Shown here piece by piece: positions 5,892-13,945 of a stretch of 19,481 nt of DNA. The notes beneath the pieces are model-generated. The model saw only the letters and a list, made by a program, of their open reading frames with translations. It made no database searches and was not told the origin of the DNA. How positions within the stretch are numbered: the stretch's first letter is position 1; the number at the start of each line of letters is the position of its first letter. Made by a program: the position numbers and the translations under genes. The DNA comes from Pseudomonadota bacterium. GTDB taxonomy: Bacteria; Pseudomonadota; Gammaproteobacteria; Burkholderiales; Burkholderiaceae_D. The DNA is taken from positions 1 to 19,481 of the forward strand of contig JAFAGG010000005.1 in the NCBI GenBank assembly GCA_023422955.1. The letters are read 5' to 3'.

Positions 5892-6830
5892 TCAGGTGCC
5901 CCGCACCAGCGCCATGACTTTTGCTGCATCGAGACTGCGGGCCTGGTTCTGCATGTCCGGCAGATGCTGGGTTTTCAGACGTTCGCCTTCCTGCATGATG
6001 CTGGCATAGGTGTCGCGCAGCATCTGGGTGCTGAGAGTGCGTCCGCTGCCGTAATAGCGCTTGGCCACATGCCCCAGCGCATAAGTGCTGGCAAAGCTCA
6101 TGCCGGAACTGACCGCCTGCTTGCCGGCGCCGCGCAGCAGTCCGCCGCCGAGCTTGCCCAGCATGCCGCCCAGCAGCTTGCGACCGGCCTGTTCCAGGTA
6201 TTGCGAGGTCAGGCCCACGCCGGCGGTGGCGAGGAAATCCTTCACGTGACCGCGGTCGAGCTCGAACCCCTTGGCCTTGCCGATGCGGTAGACCAGCTTC
6301 ATCTGCAGCGGCACGATCGCCATGGTGGACAGCGACTCCGGCAGCAACTCCAGTGCGCCGTTCAGAATCGATGCATTGAGAATCATGCGATCCAGCTCGG
6401 CCTCGTCGGCATTGTTGAGCGGCACCTTGGGCTCTATGCCACCCGCATCCAGCGGCGCTTCGGACAGCGTATCCGCCGACTGCATGAAAGCATTGGCCGA
6501 GCTTGCCTCCAGTTGCAGTTCGGCGCGCAAGGCATTCAGAAACTGTTCTTCCGCATCCGAATGCTTGCCGTCGGCATCGCACACGCATACCGCCATTTCG
6601 TAAGCGAGCTGCTTCGCCTCGGGCGAAGCGAGGGCACGCGCCGCATCGGCCACCGATACGCGTTTCATCAGCACGTCCTGGTAGAGAGAGGGCAGGTGTA
6701 TGCCTTCATCGCCGGTCAGGCCTTGCGCGATCCGTTTTATTTCTTCCCGCTCGCGCTCATGCTTGTTGCCATCTACAAAGGCAGCAAGCAGGCTAAGTGT
6801 CAGGATGGCCTTGGTCTCTTCGGAACTCAT
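5892..6830 (-). CDS. TerB-like / DUF697 two-domain protein
   Basis: This 312-residue protein has two parts. Residues 1-110 are a helical TerB-like domain with the acidic motifs AAFVDGNKHERE and CDADGKHSDAEEQFL, reminiscent of the metal-binding face of TerB. Residues about 145-290 resemble DUF697 (YcjF/GTPase-associated), with PLQMKLVYRIGKAKGFEL and a Gly-rich amphipathic stretch (LLGGMLGKLGGGLLRGAG) that may contact the membrane. The ATG at 6830 follows GGAGAAA; an upstream in-frame ATG at 6869 would add only 13 residues without family support. TerB domains occur in tellurite and stress-response systems, but no other ter gene is nearby. The precise role is unknown. Domain assignment is from memory of family patterns and moderately sure. 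Confidence 0.85.
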   Translation of the reverse strand: MSSEETKAILTLSLLAAFVDGNKHEREREEIKRIAQGLTGDEGIHLPSLYQDVLMKRVSVADAARALASPEAKQLAYEMAVCVCDADGKHSDAEEQFLNALRAELQLEASSANAFMQSADTLSEAPLDAGGIEPKVPLNNADEAELDRMILNASILNGALELLPESLSTMAIVPLQMKLVYRIGKAKGFELDRGHVKDFLATAGVGLTSQYLEQAGRKLLGGMLGKLGGGLLRGAGKQAVSSGMSFASTYALGHVAKRYYGSGRTLSTQMLRDTYASIMQEGERLKTQHLPDMQNQARSLDAAKVMALVRGT

Positions 6831-7207
6831 GCAGTTTCTCCAGCTTGGGACGATGACTGAAAATGTCATTGCCAGTCGGACATCGGATATTCAAATTGCG
6901 GAACACGCTCTCGTCACAGTGCGCAGGCTGAAAGGTGCATGCTGCACGACGGCGCATTGTTGATAGACAGAGCAGGGCGTGGGACGTTCGCCCGACCAGG
7001 CAAAGTCGAAGCGGGACAGAGGGGAAGGCGCAGCGAGGATCAGGAATATCCACGCTGCAAATCGACCCAAGGTCGTACTGGATATAGGATGAAGATCGTT
7101 TCCCTGCAACGCGATGTTGCAGGGAAATTCTGCTGAGGCAGAGCGTTGATGCAGAGCGCGCCTTGAATACTGCGTTCAGAACGCGGCATTTTTAAGGCGA
7201 GGCCGCC
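6831..7207. other. intergenic stretch with one strong hairpin
   Basis: No convincing gene lies between the TerB-like gene start and the 66-residue gene. Open frames here are short, lack ribosome binding sites and encode Arg/Cys-rich sequence typical of non-coding DNA. The promoter of the minus-strand TerB-like gene should lie at its left end. The only clear structure is the hairpin at 7099-7127, listed separately. Confidence 0.5.
7099..7127. terminator. 12-bp perfect hairpin, possible bidirectional terminator
   Basis: TTTCCCTGCAAC (7099-7110) and GTTGCAGGGAAA (7116-7127) pair perfectly around the loop GCGAT. The A/T ends of the stem give a short U3 on either strand but no longer U-tract. It sits 80 bp past the end of the 66-residue minus-strand gene, where a terminator for the rhlE-side transcripts is expected. 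It could also be a repeat element. Confidence 0.45.
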
Positions 7208-7408
7208 TCAATCGTTCAAGGCCGCCTTGGCTGCTTGCTCGGGCGTCAGGCCGTCATAGAACATATCCGTGAACCATTCCACTTGTTCTTCGATATGTTC
7301 CTGAGCCTCGCTCAGGCTTGCGCCTGCGGCGACGAGAAAGCCTTCCACTTCCGTGCACCATTGAATCAGCGCCTCGGTTTCCGGGTCGAGTTTTTCCTTC
7401 CTGGCCAT
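7208..7408 (-). CDS. hypothetical small acidic protein
   Basis: This 66-residue protein, beginning MARKEKLDPETEAL, is helical, acidic and soluble. It contains a VEGFLVAAGAS segment and the C-terminal YDGLTPEQAAKAALND. The ATG at 7408 follows AAAGGTGA by 6 nt; a GTG three codons upstream overlaps that ribosome binding site and is unlikely. The gene lies about 100 bp downstream of rhlE on the same strand and may be co-transcribed with it. It has no cysteine pairs or membrane segment. I do not recognise a named family; a small partner or adaptor protein is possible but not shown. Confidence 0.7.
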   Translation of the reverse strand: MARKEKLDPETEALIQWCTEVEGFLVAAGASLSEAQEHIEEQVEWFTDMFYDGLTPEQAAKAALND

Positions 7409-7506
7409 TATGTTCACCTTTATCTGTGGACGGCTTGCACCTGGAGGCGCAAGCGCCCGGACTCAGCAGCACGGCCATGCAGGAAGCTGGCCGGCCGCGT
7501 GTTGTG

Positions 7507-8823
7507 TCACTGAGTGCGACTGCGTTCGCTGCTTGCGCGTTCCGTACCGCGACCACGGGCAGGACGATTGCCAGACGGTTTGCTGTCGTGGGAACCGCGT
7601 TGCTGCGGCTTGCGTTGTCCGGAAGGCGCGGCACCGCGTGGGCTCTGGCTGCGACGCCCGTTTTCTATCGGTTCGGCCTTGATGCGAGGATCGACCTCGA
7701 AGCCCGCGACAGCCTTGACTTCGATTTCGCGCTTGAGCAGACGTTCGATATCGCGCAGCAGCTTGTGTTCATCGACACACACCAGCGACACCGCCTGGCC
7801 GGTACTGCCGGCACGCCCGGTACGGCCGATGCGATGCACATAATCTTCCGGCACATTCGGCAACTCGTAGTTCACGACATAGGGCAGCAGGTCGATGTCG
7901 ATGCCGCGTGCCGCGATGTCGGTCGCCACCAGCACATGCAGCTTCAGGCTCTTGAAATCCGCCAGCGCGCGGGTACGTGCGCTCTGGCTCTTGTTGCCGT
8001 GAATCGCGGCAGCGCGGATGCCGGCCTTGTCGAGCTTTTCGGCCAGCGCATTGGCGCCGTGCTTGGTGCGCGTGAAGACCAATACCTGGTGCCAGTTGTT
8101 GTCTTCGATGAGCTTGATCAGCAGATCGCGTTTCTTCGCCTTGTCCACCTGATAGACGCTTTGTGTGACCATGTCGGCGGTGGCGTTGCGGCGTGCCACT
8201 TCGACTTGTTGCGGGTTGTGCAGATAAGTCGTTGCCAGCGCGCGGATCTCGTCGGAGAAGGTCGCCGAAAACATCAGTGTCTGTTTTTTCTTGGGCAGCA
8301 GTGCGGTCACGCGGCGGATGTCATGGATGAAACCCATGTCGAGCATGCGGTCGGCTTCGTCCAGGATGAAAATCTCGATCTGCGACAGGTCGAGATTACC
8401 TTCGCCAACGTGATCGAGCAGGCGGCCCGGCGTGGCCACGATGATGTCGACGCCGGCACGCAAGAGCTGGGTTTGCTGGCCCATGCCGACGCCGCCGAAG
8501 ATCACGGCTGACTTGAGCGGCAGGTATTTGCCATAGGTGCGCACGCTGTCTTCCACCTGCGCTGCGAGTTCGCGGGTCGGCGTCAGCACCAGGACGCGCG
8601 GTTTCCTGCCGCGTGCAGCGGCAGGGCGCTTGCTGAGCAATTGCAGCACCGGCAGCGTAAAACCGGCAGTCTTGCCGGTGCCGGTCTGGGCAGCGGCCAT
8701 CAGGTCGTGTCCTTGCAGGACTACGGGGATGGCTTGCGCCTGAATGGGGGTGGGCTGGTCGTAACCTTGTTCGGAAACGGCACGCAGGATATCTTCGGAC
8801 AAGCCGAGATCGGTGAAATGCAT
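7507..8823 (-). CDS. rhlE: DEAD-box ATP-dependent RNA helicase RhlE
   Basis: This 438-residue helicase shows every motif in order: the Q motif (FTDLGL...PTPIQAQAIP), AQTGTGKT (motif I, about residue 45), PTRELAAQ (Ia), TPGRLLD (Ib), DEAD (II, about residue 152), SAT (III), LVFTRTK (IV), ATDIAARGID (V) and HRIGRTGRAG (VI). The C-terminal 70 residues are Arg/Ser/Gln-rich and disordered, as in RhlE proteins, and probably bind RNA. RhlE remodels structured RNA, ribosome precursors and mRNA-decay complexes in the cytosol. I start at ATG 8823 (MHFTDLGL), where homologues begin, rather than at 8862, which adds 13 unsupported residues. A GGAG lies about 11 nt upstream of 8823. The subfamily call (RhlE rather than DeaD or SrmB) rests on the core and the short basic tail. 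Confidence 0.95.
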   Translation of the reverse strand: MHFTDLGLSEDILRAVSEQGYDQPTPIQAQAIPVVLQGHDLMAAAQTGTGKTAGFTLPVLQLLSKRPAAARGRKPRVLVLTPTRELAAQVEDSVRTYGKYLPLKSAVIFGGVGMGQQTQLLRAGVDIIVATPGRLLDHVGEGNLDLSQIEIFILDEADRMLDMGFIHDIRRVTALLPKKKQTLMFSATFSDEIRALATTYLHNPQQVEVARRNATADMVTQSVYQVDKAKKRDLLIKLIEDNNWHQVLVFTRTKHGANALAEKLDKAGIRAAAIHGNKSQSARTRALADFKSLKLHVLVATDIAARGIDIDLLPYVVNYELPNVPEDYVHRIGRTGRAGSTGQAVSLVCVDEHKLLRDIERLLKREIEVKAVAGFEVDPRIKAEPIENGRRSQSPRGAAPSGQRKPQQRGSHDSKPSGNRPARGRGTERASSERSRTQ

Positions 8824-9155
8824 AGAGAAGGGCTCCGGAATCCGCCTTGCGTGCGTTGGCACGAACCAGTCTAGGGGAATCGCTTAGGGAATAAAACGCG
8901 GAAAGAGGATCTGATCGCGGACGTCGGCAAGCAGGCTGATAAGAAAACCAACGCGGGGGCAGTGTAACACCAATCGGAAAGACGCATGGAACCAAGTGCG
9001 GGCGGATTCAGGCAGGGCGGGAATGATTATGCAATCGCATGAGCGCGGGGCAGGAAAAGCTTATTAAAATAGCGGGCCGGGATGAAAGGCGGGCTGACTG
9101 CTTTCTGAACGGATGGGAATATGAAAAGCAAGGAAACAAGAAAATAAGGGCTTGA
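8824..9155. other. divergent intergenic region of rhlE and a small gene
   Basis: This spacer holds the promoters for rhlE (minus) and the 66-codon plus-strand gene. I find no long ORF, strong hairpin or recognisable RNA. An 8-codon ATG ORF at 9121-9147 (MKSKETRK, TAA) ends just before the next gene's Shine-Dalgarno; its significance is doubtful. Confidence 0.4.
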
Positions 9156-9356
9156 ATGGAATCCAGAAGATTAAGAGTGGGGCAACCGATCACCCCGGAA
9201 GAATTCGACGAATTGTCCGACGAACAGCTCGCCAGGCTGATTCCCAAGGCTTATCGGGATTACTTTCCCGGCAAGGACGATTGCGCCGATGGTTATTTTT
9301 ATCTGCATGACGGCACGGCCTGGAGTTTTTACAAGGGCGGATTTCTTGATGACTAA
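9156..9356 (+). CDS. hypothetical protein
   Basis: The 66-residue product begins MESRRLRVGQPITPEEFDEL and contains a run of acidic helical sequence (LSDEQLARLIPKAY). An aromatic C-terminal half follows (YFPGKDDCADGYFYL, AWSFYKGGF). AAGGG lies 5 nt before the ATG. The composition and ribosome binding site support a real gene, soluble and small. I do not recognise a family. It is followed 61 bp later by a lipoprotein gene on the same strand, so the two may share a transcript; a GCCGGC-containing inverted repeat between them could separate expression levels. Confidence 0.7.
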   Translation: MESRRLRVGQPITPEEFDELSDEQLARLIPKAYRDYFPGKDDCADGYFYLHDGTAWSFYKGGFLDD

Positions 9357-9417
9357 TCCACGCCGGCGAAGCGCCGGCATGGCGGCATCCGGCATGACTG
9401 ACTTACTGGAGAAAAAA

Positions 9418-9627
9418 ATGAATGTCAAAACACTGCTGGCCGGCATGCTTGCGCTGCCGCTGATAGGCGCTTGCACGCACGCTCCCGCATCAGCCCCTCA
9501 GAAAAATGCGCCGGTCCAGCCTGAAGAACGGGTAATGTGCACGCAGGATGCAAGGCAGTGCCCGGACGGCAGCTGGGTAGGAAGATCGGGCCCGAGCTGC
9601 GAGTTCAAATGTCCGGCAGGCAGATAG
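9418..9627 (+). CDS. small lipoprotein with Cys-rich CPDGS motif
   Basis: This 69-residue precursor starts MNVKTLLAGMLALPLIGACT, a classic lipoprotein signal peptide with lipobox IGAC, so Cys19 should be lipidated and the mature protein anchored on the periplasmic side. After a Pro/Ala linker comes a compact four-cysteine module (CTQDARQCPDGSWVG, GPSCEFKCP). This pattern recurs in small secreted bacterial proteins of unknown function. Two disulfides are likely. GGAG lies 8 nt upstream of the ATG. I reject the upstream in-frame GTG-type extension because the signal peptide defines this start. Function is unknown; a small structural or stress-related envelope protein is a guess. Confidence 0.8.
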   Translation: MNVKTLLAGMLALPLIGACTHAPASAPQKNAPVQPEERVMCTQDARQCPDGSWVGRSGPSCEFKCPAGR

Positions 9628-9748
9628 GGCATACAGGCAGACAATCATCCATGCCGGCTATGCCGACCGTACATGGAAAAAGCGGATGATAAATGTGCAT
9701 GATTTATGGCGCTGATACGGGCCGCCGGTTTGAAGCCAGGCTGATTGG

Positions 9749-9770
9749 CGATCAATTAATTGATTGATCG
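9749..9770. promoter_or_regulatory. AT-rich palindromic operator candidate
   Basis: CGATCAAT (9749-9756) and ATTGATCG (9763-9770) are exact complements 6 nt apart. Within them ATCAATTAATTGAT (9751-9764) is itself a perfect 14-bp palindrome. It lies about 50 bp upstream of the small gene at 9823 and resembles a dimeric regulator site. The half-site order is the reverse of an FNR/Anr box, so that assignment does not fit. Confidence 0.4.
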
Positions 9771-9822
9771 TTTTTGCATCGCCCCGTCCTTCCACAACGA
9801 AGATTCCTCTACAAAAGCTCAC

Positions 9823-10050
9823 ATGGCCATCCTTGAAGATATCGTAAGAAAGCAAAAAACCGGCGCGCAGTTTGTCATCACCTCGCAAATGCTCAAGCTC
9901 AAGCCCCAGGAATTCGATGCCCTGGCGCAGGTATGGCTGGACGATGGCGGACCGGGATTCAATGTCATGGGAACTCCCCATCGTTCCGTCGTTGATGGCG
10001 AATTTTTCATCAGCCGCATTACCGTCATCCGGACAACGGCCGAAGTGTGA
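9823..10050 (+). CDS. hypothetical protein
   Basis: This 75-residue product begins MAILEDIVRKQKTGAQFVIT and has an alpha/beta-looking pattern with no membrane segment or cysteine. The region FNVMGTPHRSV..GEFFISRITV looks like a small beta-rich domain. The start is uncertain: the ATG at 9823 has no clear Shine-Dalgarno, while a TTG at 9760 would add 21 residues but lies inside a palindromic, promoter-like element. I prefer 9823. Codon choice is consistent with coding. No family is recognised. It is separated by about 195 bp from the downstream c-di-GMP gene, so a shared operon is not evident. Confidence 0.6.
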   Translation: MAILEDIVRKQKTGAQFVITSQMLKLKPQEFDALAQVWLDDGGPGFNVMGTPHRSVVDGEFFISRITVIRTTAEV

Positions 10051-10247
10051 GGCAGGCCGAGTCGACCTGGTACTCCTGTTGTTGATCGCGAGTTGACTGC
10101 GACTCAGGCCGGCAACGGAGTTCTGCAACACCTTTGACCCGCTTTGCGAAGAAGCTTTCTGGCAAAAAAAGAGGGGATGCTGTATCTTTCTTTTCTTAAA
10201 GTATTAAAGAAAACATCGCATCCCGTCGCCCCTCCGCTTCCGCCCTC

Positions 10248-12338
10248 ATGCTGCAATCCTCCTATAGCCTGCCCCTGGTCATTGCGGCCTTTCTCATTGC
10301 CAGTCTGGCATCGTATACCGCCCTCGATCTTGCGGGGCGCATCGCTGCGATTGGCCAGCCGACGCACCGGCGCTGGTGGCTGGCAGGCGGCGCCTTGTCC
10401 ATGGGGCTGGGAATCTGGAGCATGCACTTTGTCGGCATGCTGTCGTTTTCACTGCCTATCCCGCTCGGCTACGATCTTGCGATCACGGTCTTTTCGCTGC
10501 TGATTGCCATCCTCATTTCCTACTTTGCCCTGAACCTGGTCACCAAAGACGGGCTGACGCCGCTGCGGCTGCTCGTGAGCGGTACCGTGATGGGACTGGG
10601 CATCGCAGGCATGCACTACACCGGCATGGAAGCCATGCAGATGCAGCCGGGAATCCAGTACGATCCCCTGATGTTCGGCCTGTCCCTGCTGGTGGCGGTC
10701 GGCGCTGCGACTGCCGCACTCTGGATTGCCGTCACCCTGCGCAGCAACAAATCCGGGAGATTGTTCCTGTGGCGTTGCGGCGCAGCTTTGATCATGGGGT
10801 TTGCCATCGTCGGCATGCACTACACCGGCATGGCTGCCGCAAATTTTCCGCTGGGCTCGGTCTGCATGGCCGCCTCGGACATCAGCACCAACTGGCTGGC
10901 CGTTACCGTCGCCGGCGCCACCTTCAGCATACTGACCATCACGCTGGTGCTGTCCATGCTGGATGCGCGCATGCAGATAAAGACCACCGCCTACGTCAAA
11001 TCCCTGCAGAACGTCAACGAGAAACTGCACTATCAGGCCATGCACGATGCGCTCACCGGCCTGGCAAACCGCAGCCTGCTGTTTGAGCGCATACAACTTG
11101 CCATCGACAGCGCCGATCGCAAGCATACGAAGTTCGCGCTGTATTTCATCGATCTCGACGGCTTCAAGACCATCAACGATACGCTGGGCCATGCGGCAGG
11201 CGACGCCGTGCTCAAGGAACTGGCGGCGCGCCTGAAAGGCATCGTGCGCAAGGAAGATGTGGTGGCACGCCTGGGCGGGGATGAGTTTGTCGTGATGGTG
11301 GAAGGTATACCGGATGCCGGCATGGCAGGCCATATCGCGGAAAAGATTTTCGAATGCTTCAAGGACAGTTTCATTCCCGGGCTGGGCGACCTGCGCATTT
11401 CACCCAGCATCGGCATTGCCCTGTTCCCCGAGGATGGCCTCACGGTCGATGACCTGGTGCGCCACGCGGATGCGGCGATGTATCAGGTCAAGACCAATGG
11501 CCGCAACAACTACCTGTTCTTCGAAGCCTCCATGAATGCGGCGCTCAAGCGCGCCATCGAAATCCAGCGCGGCCTGCCGCCGGCAATGAAGCGGGGCGAC
11601 TTTTTCATTCACTACCAGCCGAAGTTCGATTGCAGCAGCGACAAGATCCTGGGCGCAGAAGCGCTGCTGCGCTGGAATCATGCCCAACTCGGGCAGATCT
11701 CGCCCACGGAGTTTATCCCGATCGCGGAACGGTCGGGCCAGATCATCGTGCTGGGCCGCTGGGTCATCAACGAGGTATGCCGCCAGATACGCCAGTGGCA
11801 AACGGAAGACATACAGCCGATCAAGATCGCCATCAATCTGTCCCAGATCCAGTTGCGCTCGCCCGGCATCGTCGAAGACATATTGAGCATTACCGCTCAC
11901 CATGGCGTGACTCCCGATTTGCTGATGTTCGAGATCACCGAAACCGTTGCCATGCAGGATGCGGAAGCCACGCTGGCCACGATTGAAAAACTGCAGCAGG
12001 CCGGGTTCGAACTGTCGATTGACGATTTCGGTACCGGCTATTCCAGCCTGAGCTATCTGCAGCAGTTCGGCGTGCAGCAGATGAAGGTGGACCGCAGCTT
12101 CATCAACAGCATGACCACCAGCGACAAAGGATATTCGATTGTTGCCGCCATCATTCGCCTGGCCCATTCGCTCAACATGGAAGTAGTGGCCGAGGGCGTG
12201 GAAACACCGGCACAACTGGCCATGCTCAAGGCCTTGAACTGCGACCAGATCCAGGGTTATCTGCTGGGAGCGCCGATGAAAGTGCAGGACTTGACGCAGG
12301 TAATGGAAAAATCCTTGTCAGCGGACACTACTGCCTGA
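10248..12338 (+). CDS. MHYT-GGDEF-EAL cyclic-di-GMP enzyme
   Basis: This 696-residue inner-membrane protein has an N-terminal seven-helix MHYT sensor (about residues 1-245). It carries three motif copies at residues 59 (MHFVGM), 122 and 190 (both MHYTGM). Next is a diguanylate cyclase domain with intact GGDEF (343-347) and the upstream inhibitory RxxD (RKED). The last domain is a phosphodiesterase with EAL at 471-473 plus NLSQ, EITET, DDFGTGYSS, KVDRSFI, AEGVET and QGYL, so both active sites look competent. MHYT domains are proposed to bind copper and sense a diatomic gas. Homologues (YkoW/MucR type) start at this MLQSSYSL point. The ATG at 10248 lacks a clear Shine-Dalgarno. It is monocistronic in appearance. 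Net synthesis or hydrolysis cannot be decided from sequence. Confidence 0.95.
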   Translation: MLQSSYSLPLVIAAFLIASLASYTALDLAGRIAAIGQPTHRRWWLAGGALSMGLGIWSMHFVGMLSFSLPIPLGYDLAITVFSLLIAILISYFALNLVTKDGLTPLRLLVSGTVMGLGIAGMHYTGMEAMQMQPGIQYDPLMFGLSLLVAVGAATAALWIAVTLRSNKSGRLFLWRCGAALIMGFAIVGMHYTGMAAANFPLGSVCMAASDISTNWLAVTVAGATFSILTITLVLSMLDARMQIKTTAYVKSLQNVNEKLHYQAMHDALTGLANRSLLFERIQLAIDSADRKHTKFALYFIDLDGFKTINDTLGHAAGDAVLKELAARLKGIVRKEDVVARLGGDEFVVMVEGIPDAGMAGHIAEKIFECFKDSFIPGLGDLRISPSIGIALFPEDGLTVDDLVRHADAAMYQVKTNGRNNYLFFEASMNAALKRAIEIQRGLPPAMKRGDFFIHYQPKFDCSSDKILGAEALLRWNHAQLGQISPTEFIPIAERSGQIIVLGRWVINEVCRQIRQWQTEDIQPIKIAINLSQIQLRSPGIVEDILSITAHHGVTPDLLMFEITETVAMQDAEATLATIEKLQQAGFELSIDDFGTGYSSLSYLQQFGVQQMKVDRSFINSMTTSDKGYSIVAAIIRLAHSLNMEVVAEGVETPAQLAMLKALNCDQIQGYLLGAPMKVQDLTQVMEKSLSADTTA

Positions 12339-12842
12339 CTGTAGCGCGCCGCTGTGAGCCAGCTGCAGGGTTCAATGGCGATGCATCATCGCGAATCAGC
12401 ACCGCCCGCAGCAGGCCGCAATCAACCTTGAAGACTGGCCTTCTTGTGTGAGAAGCGGCGCCTTGCCAGCCGGTATTTTCAGGGCAGGTTTTCCTGAGCC
12501 GCCAACCGGCGTACATCCCCAGCGCGCAGAAAGCAGCAGACATCCAGCCCGATTGTCAGGGCTGACAGGAGCGCGCTGGAAGCACCGGTCGCTCACCTTT
12601 CTACCGCAAGCGATTCTCCTCGCGCTTTATCTCCAGTTTCTTGCTGAATCAGACATCAAACTGAGTGTTTTTGTTATGTGGAAATGAGTAAATATTATTT
12701 TTAATAATAAGGGCGAAGTGTAACTATCTTACTCATTCATAAAATTCATTCTGCCTGCTGCATGGGCGGCTCCCGTCTTGTCCGGTCCTCGGCGCCTGGA
12801 ACAGGAAGCAGGGCGCCCATGCAGGGCAGGGACACATAACAC
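12339..12842. other. intergenic region upstream of the CysB-family gene
   Basis: About 500 bp without a convincing gene: open frames on both strands lack ribosome binding sites and homology-like features. The left part is GC-rich and holds a short TGTCAG/CTGACA inverted repeat at 12554-12567. The right part (12640-12750) turns sharply AT-rich and contains nested inverted repeats, described separately. It probably carries the promoter and operators of the following regulator. Confidence 0.5.
12683..12737. promoter_or_regulatory. nested inverted repeats, putative regulator site
   Basis: AATGAGTAA (12683-12691) and TTACTCATT (12729-12737) are perfect 9-bp complements. They enclose a second perfect repeat, TATTATT (12693-12699) and AATAATA (12703-12709). 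The block is strongly AT-rich and lies 105-160 bp before the regulator's ATG. LysR-type genes are commonly autoregulated from such sites; that use is inferred. Confidence 0.45.
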
Positions 12843-13775
12843 ATGAACTTTCAGCAATTACGTTCCATCAGGGAAGCGGTGCGGCGCGGTTTCAATCTGA
12901 CCGAAGTCGCCAATGTCCTGTTCACCTCGCAGCCGGGCGTAAGCCGGCAAATCCGCGAGCTGGAAGATGAATTGGGCGTCGAGATTTTCGAGCGTAACGG
13001 TAGGCGCCTGACCGGCCTGACCGAGCCCGGCAAGCATATCCTGCATATCGTCGAACGCCTGCTGCTGGAGGCGGAAAACCTGCGCCAGGCGAGCAGGGAA
13101 TATACGGGCGAAAATCACGGCACGCTGTCGGTGGCGACCACCCATACCCAGGCGCGTTATGCCTTGCCGCGCGTCGTGCCGTCATTTCGCAAGGATTATC
13201 CGAATGTGCGTATCGCGCTGCAGCAAAGCTCGCCCGAGCATATCGCCGAATGGGTGATCTCCGGGAAAGCGGATATCGGCGTTGCCACCGAAGGCTTGAG
13301 TCAGTTCGAGGAATTGGTGTCCTTTCCGTGCTACCGCTGGCATCACGTGGTGGTGGTTCCGCAAGGACATGCGCTGAGCCAACTGGAAAAAATCACGCTG
13401 CACGATCTCGCTTCGTATCCGCTGATTACCTATGACGCCGGCTTTACCGGCCGCAGCCATATCGACCAGGCTTTCCGCGAAGCTGAATTGCAGACTGACA
13501 TCGTGCTGACTGCAATGGATTCCGACGTGATCAAGCAGTATGTATCGCTGGGGCTGGGCATAGGCATCATCGCCGGCATGGCCATGGAGAACAATGGATA
13601 TCAGGATCTGCAAGCCATCGATGCCGTGCACCTGTTTGCACCGAACGTCACCCGCATCGCGGTGCGCAGAGGCGCCTACCTGAGGTCTTATGTCTATGAC
13701 TTTATCTTGCGACTCTCGCCTGAGCTGACGCGCAGCGACATTGAAAGCGCCCTGAGCCTGCGGGGAGAGACCTAG
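12843..13775 (+). CDS. cysB: CysB-family LysR-type transcriptional regulator
   Basis: This 310-residue regulator starts MNFQQLRSIREAVRRGFNLT, the characteristic CysB/Cbl opening, with the winged HTH over residues 1-60 (LFTSQPGVSRQIRELEDELG). The effector domain keeps the CysB ligand signature TTHTQARYALP near residue 100, GVATEGL near residue 150 and TYDAGFTGRS near residue 200. In relatives these threonines and glutamine bind sulfate or O/N-acetylserine. CysB-type proteins control assimilation of sulfate or, for Cbl/SsuR types, sulfonates. The start is fixed by homology; the nearest purine-rich site (AGGGACA) is a little far. No sulfur-assimilation gene is adjacent in the window. CysB versus Cbl/SsuR cannot be settled here. 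Confidence 0.9.
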   Translation: MNFQQLRSIREAVRRGFNLTEVANVLFTSQPGVSRQIRELEDELGVEIFERNGRRLTGLTEPGKHILHIVERLLLEAENLRQASREYTGENHGTLSVATTHTQARYALPRVVPSFRKDYPNVRIALQQSSPEHIAEWVISGKADIGVATEGLSQFEELVSFPCYRWHHVVVVPQGHALSQLEKITLHDLASYPLITYDAGFTGRSHIDQAFREAELQTDIVLTAMDSDVIKQYVSLGLGIGIIAGMAMENNGYQDLQAIDAVHLFAPNVTRIAVRRGAYLRSYVYDFILRLSPELTRSDIESALSLRGET

Positions 13776-13791
13776 AAAGGCAAGCGCCCGC

Positions 13792-13825
13792 AAAATCTTC
13801 TATAGAAATCTGGACGCAAGATTTT
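13792..13825 (+). terminator. inverted repeat after the CysB-family gene, possible terminator
   Basis: AAAATCTT (13792-13799) and AAGATTTT (13818-13825) are perfect complements with an 18-nt spacer, flanked by GC-rich sequence that can partly extend the stem. It begins 17 bp after the stop codon. The position fits transcription termination, but the loop is long and no separate T-run follows. Confidence 0.35.
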
Positions 13826-13945
13826 CCGGCGGCGGCAAGAAAGAAGGTGCGCGTGGTTGCTAGCGATAAAGTTCCGAATGATCTCGCGACGACACCGTAC
13901 CCGCTTGAGCATCTGCTTGGCACCGCCGCATGTGAATGTGCAGGA

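Noticed and set aside
7318..8511. 397-residue plus-strand open frame opposite rhlE
   Set aside because: Mirror of the helicase gene, whose complete motif set fixes the coding strand.
12328..12543. 71-residue minus-strand open frame after the c-di-GMP gene
   Set aside because: No ribosome binding site, Arg/Cys-rich composition and overlap with the preceding gene's 3' end.
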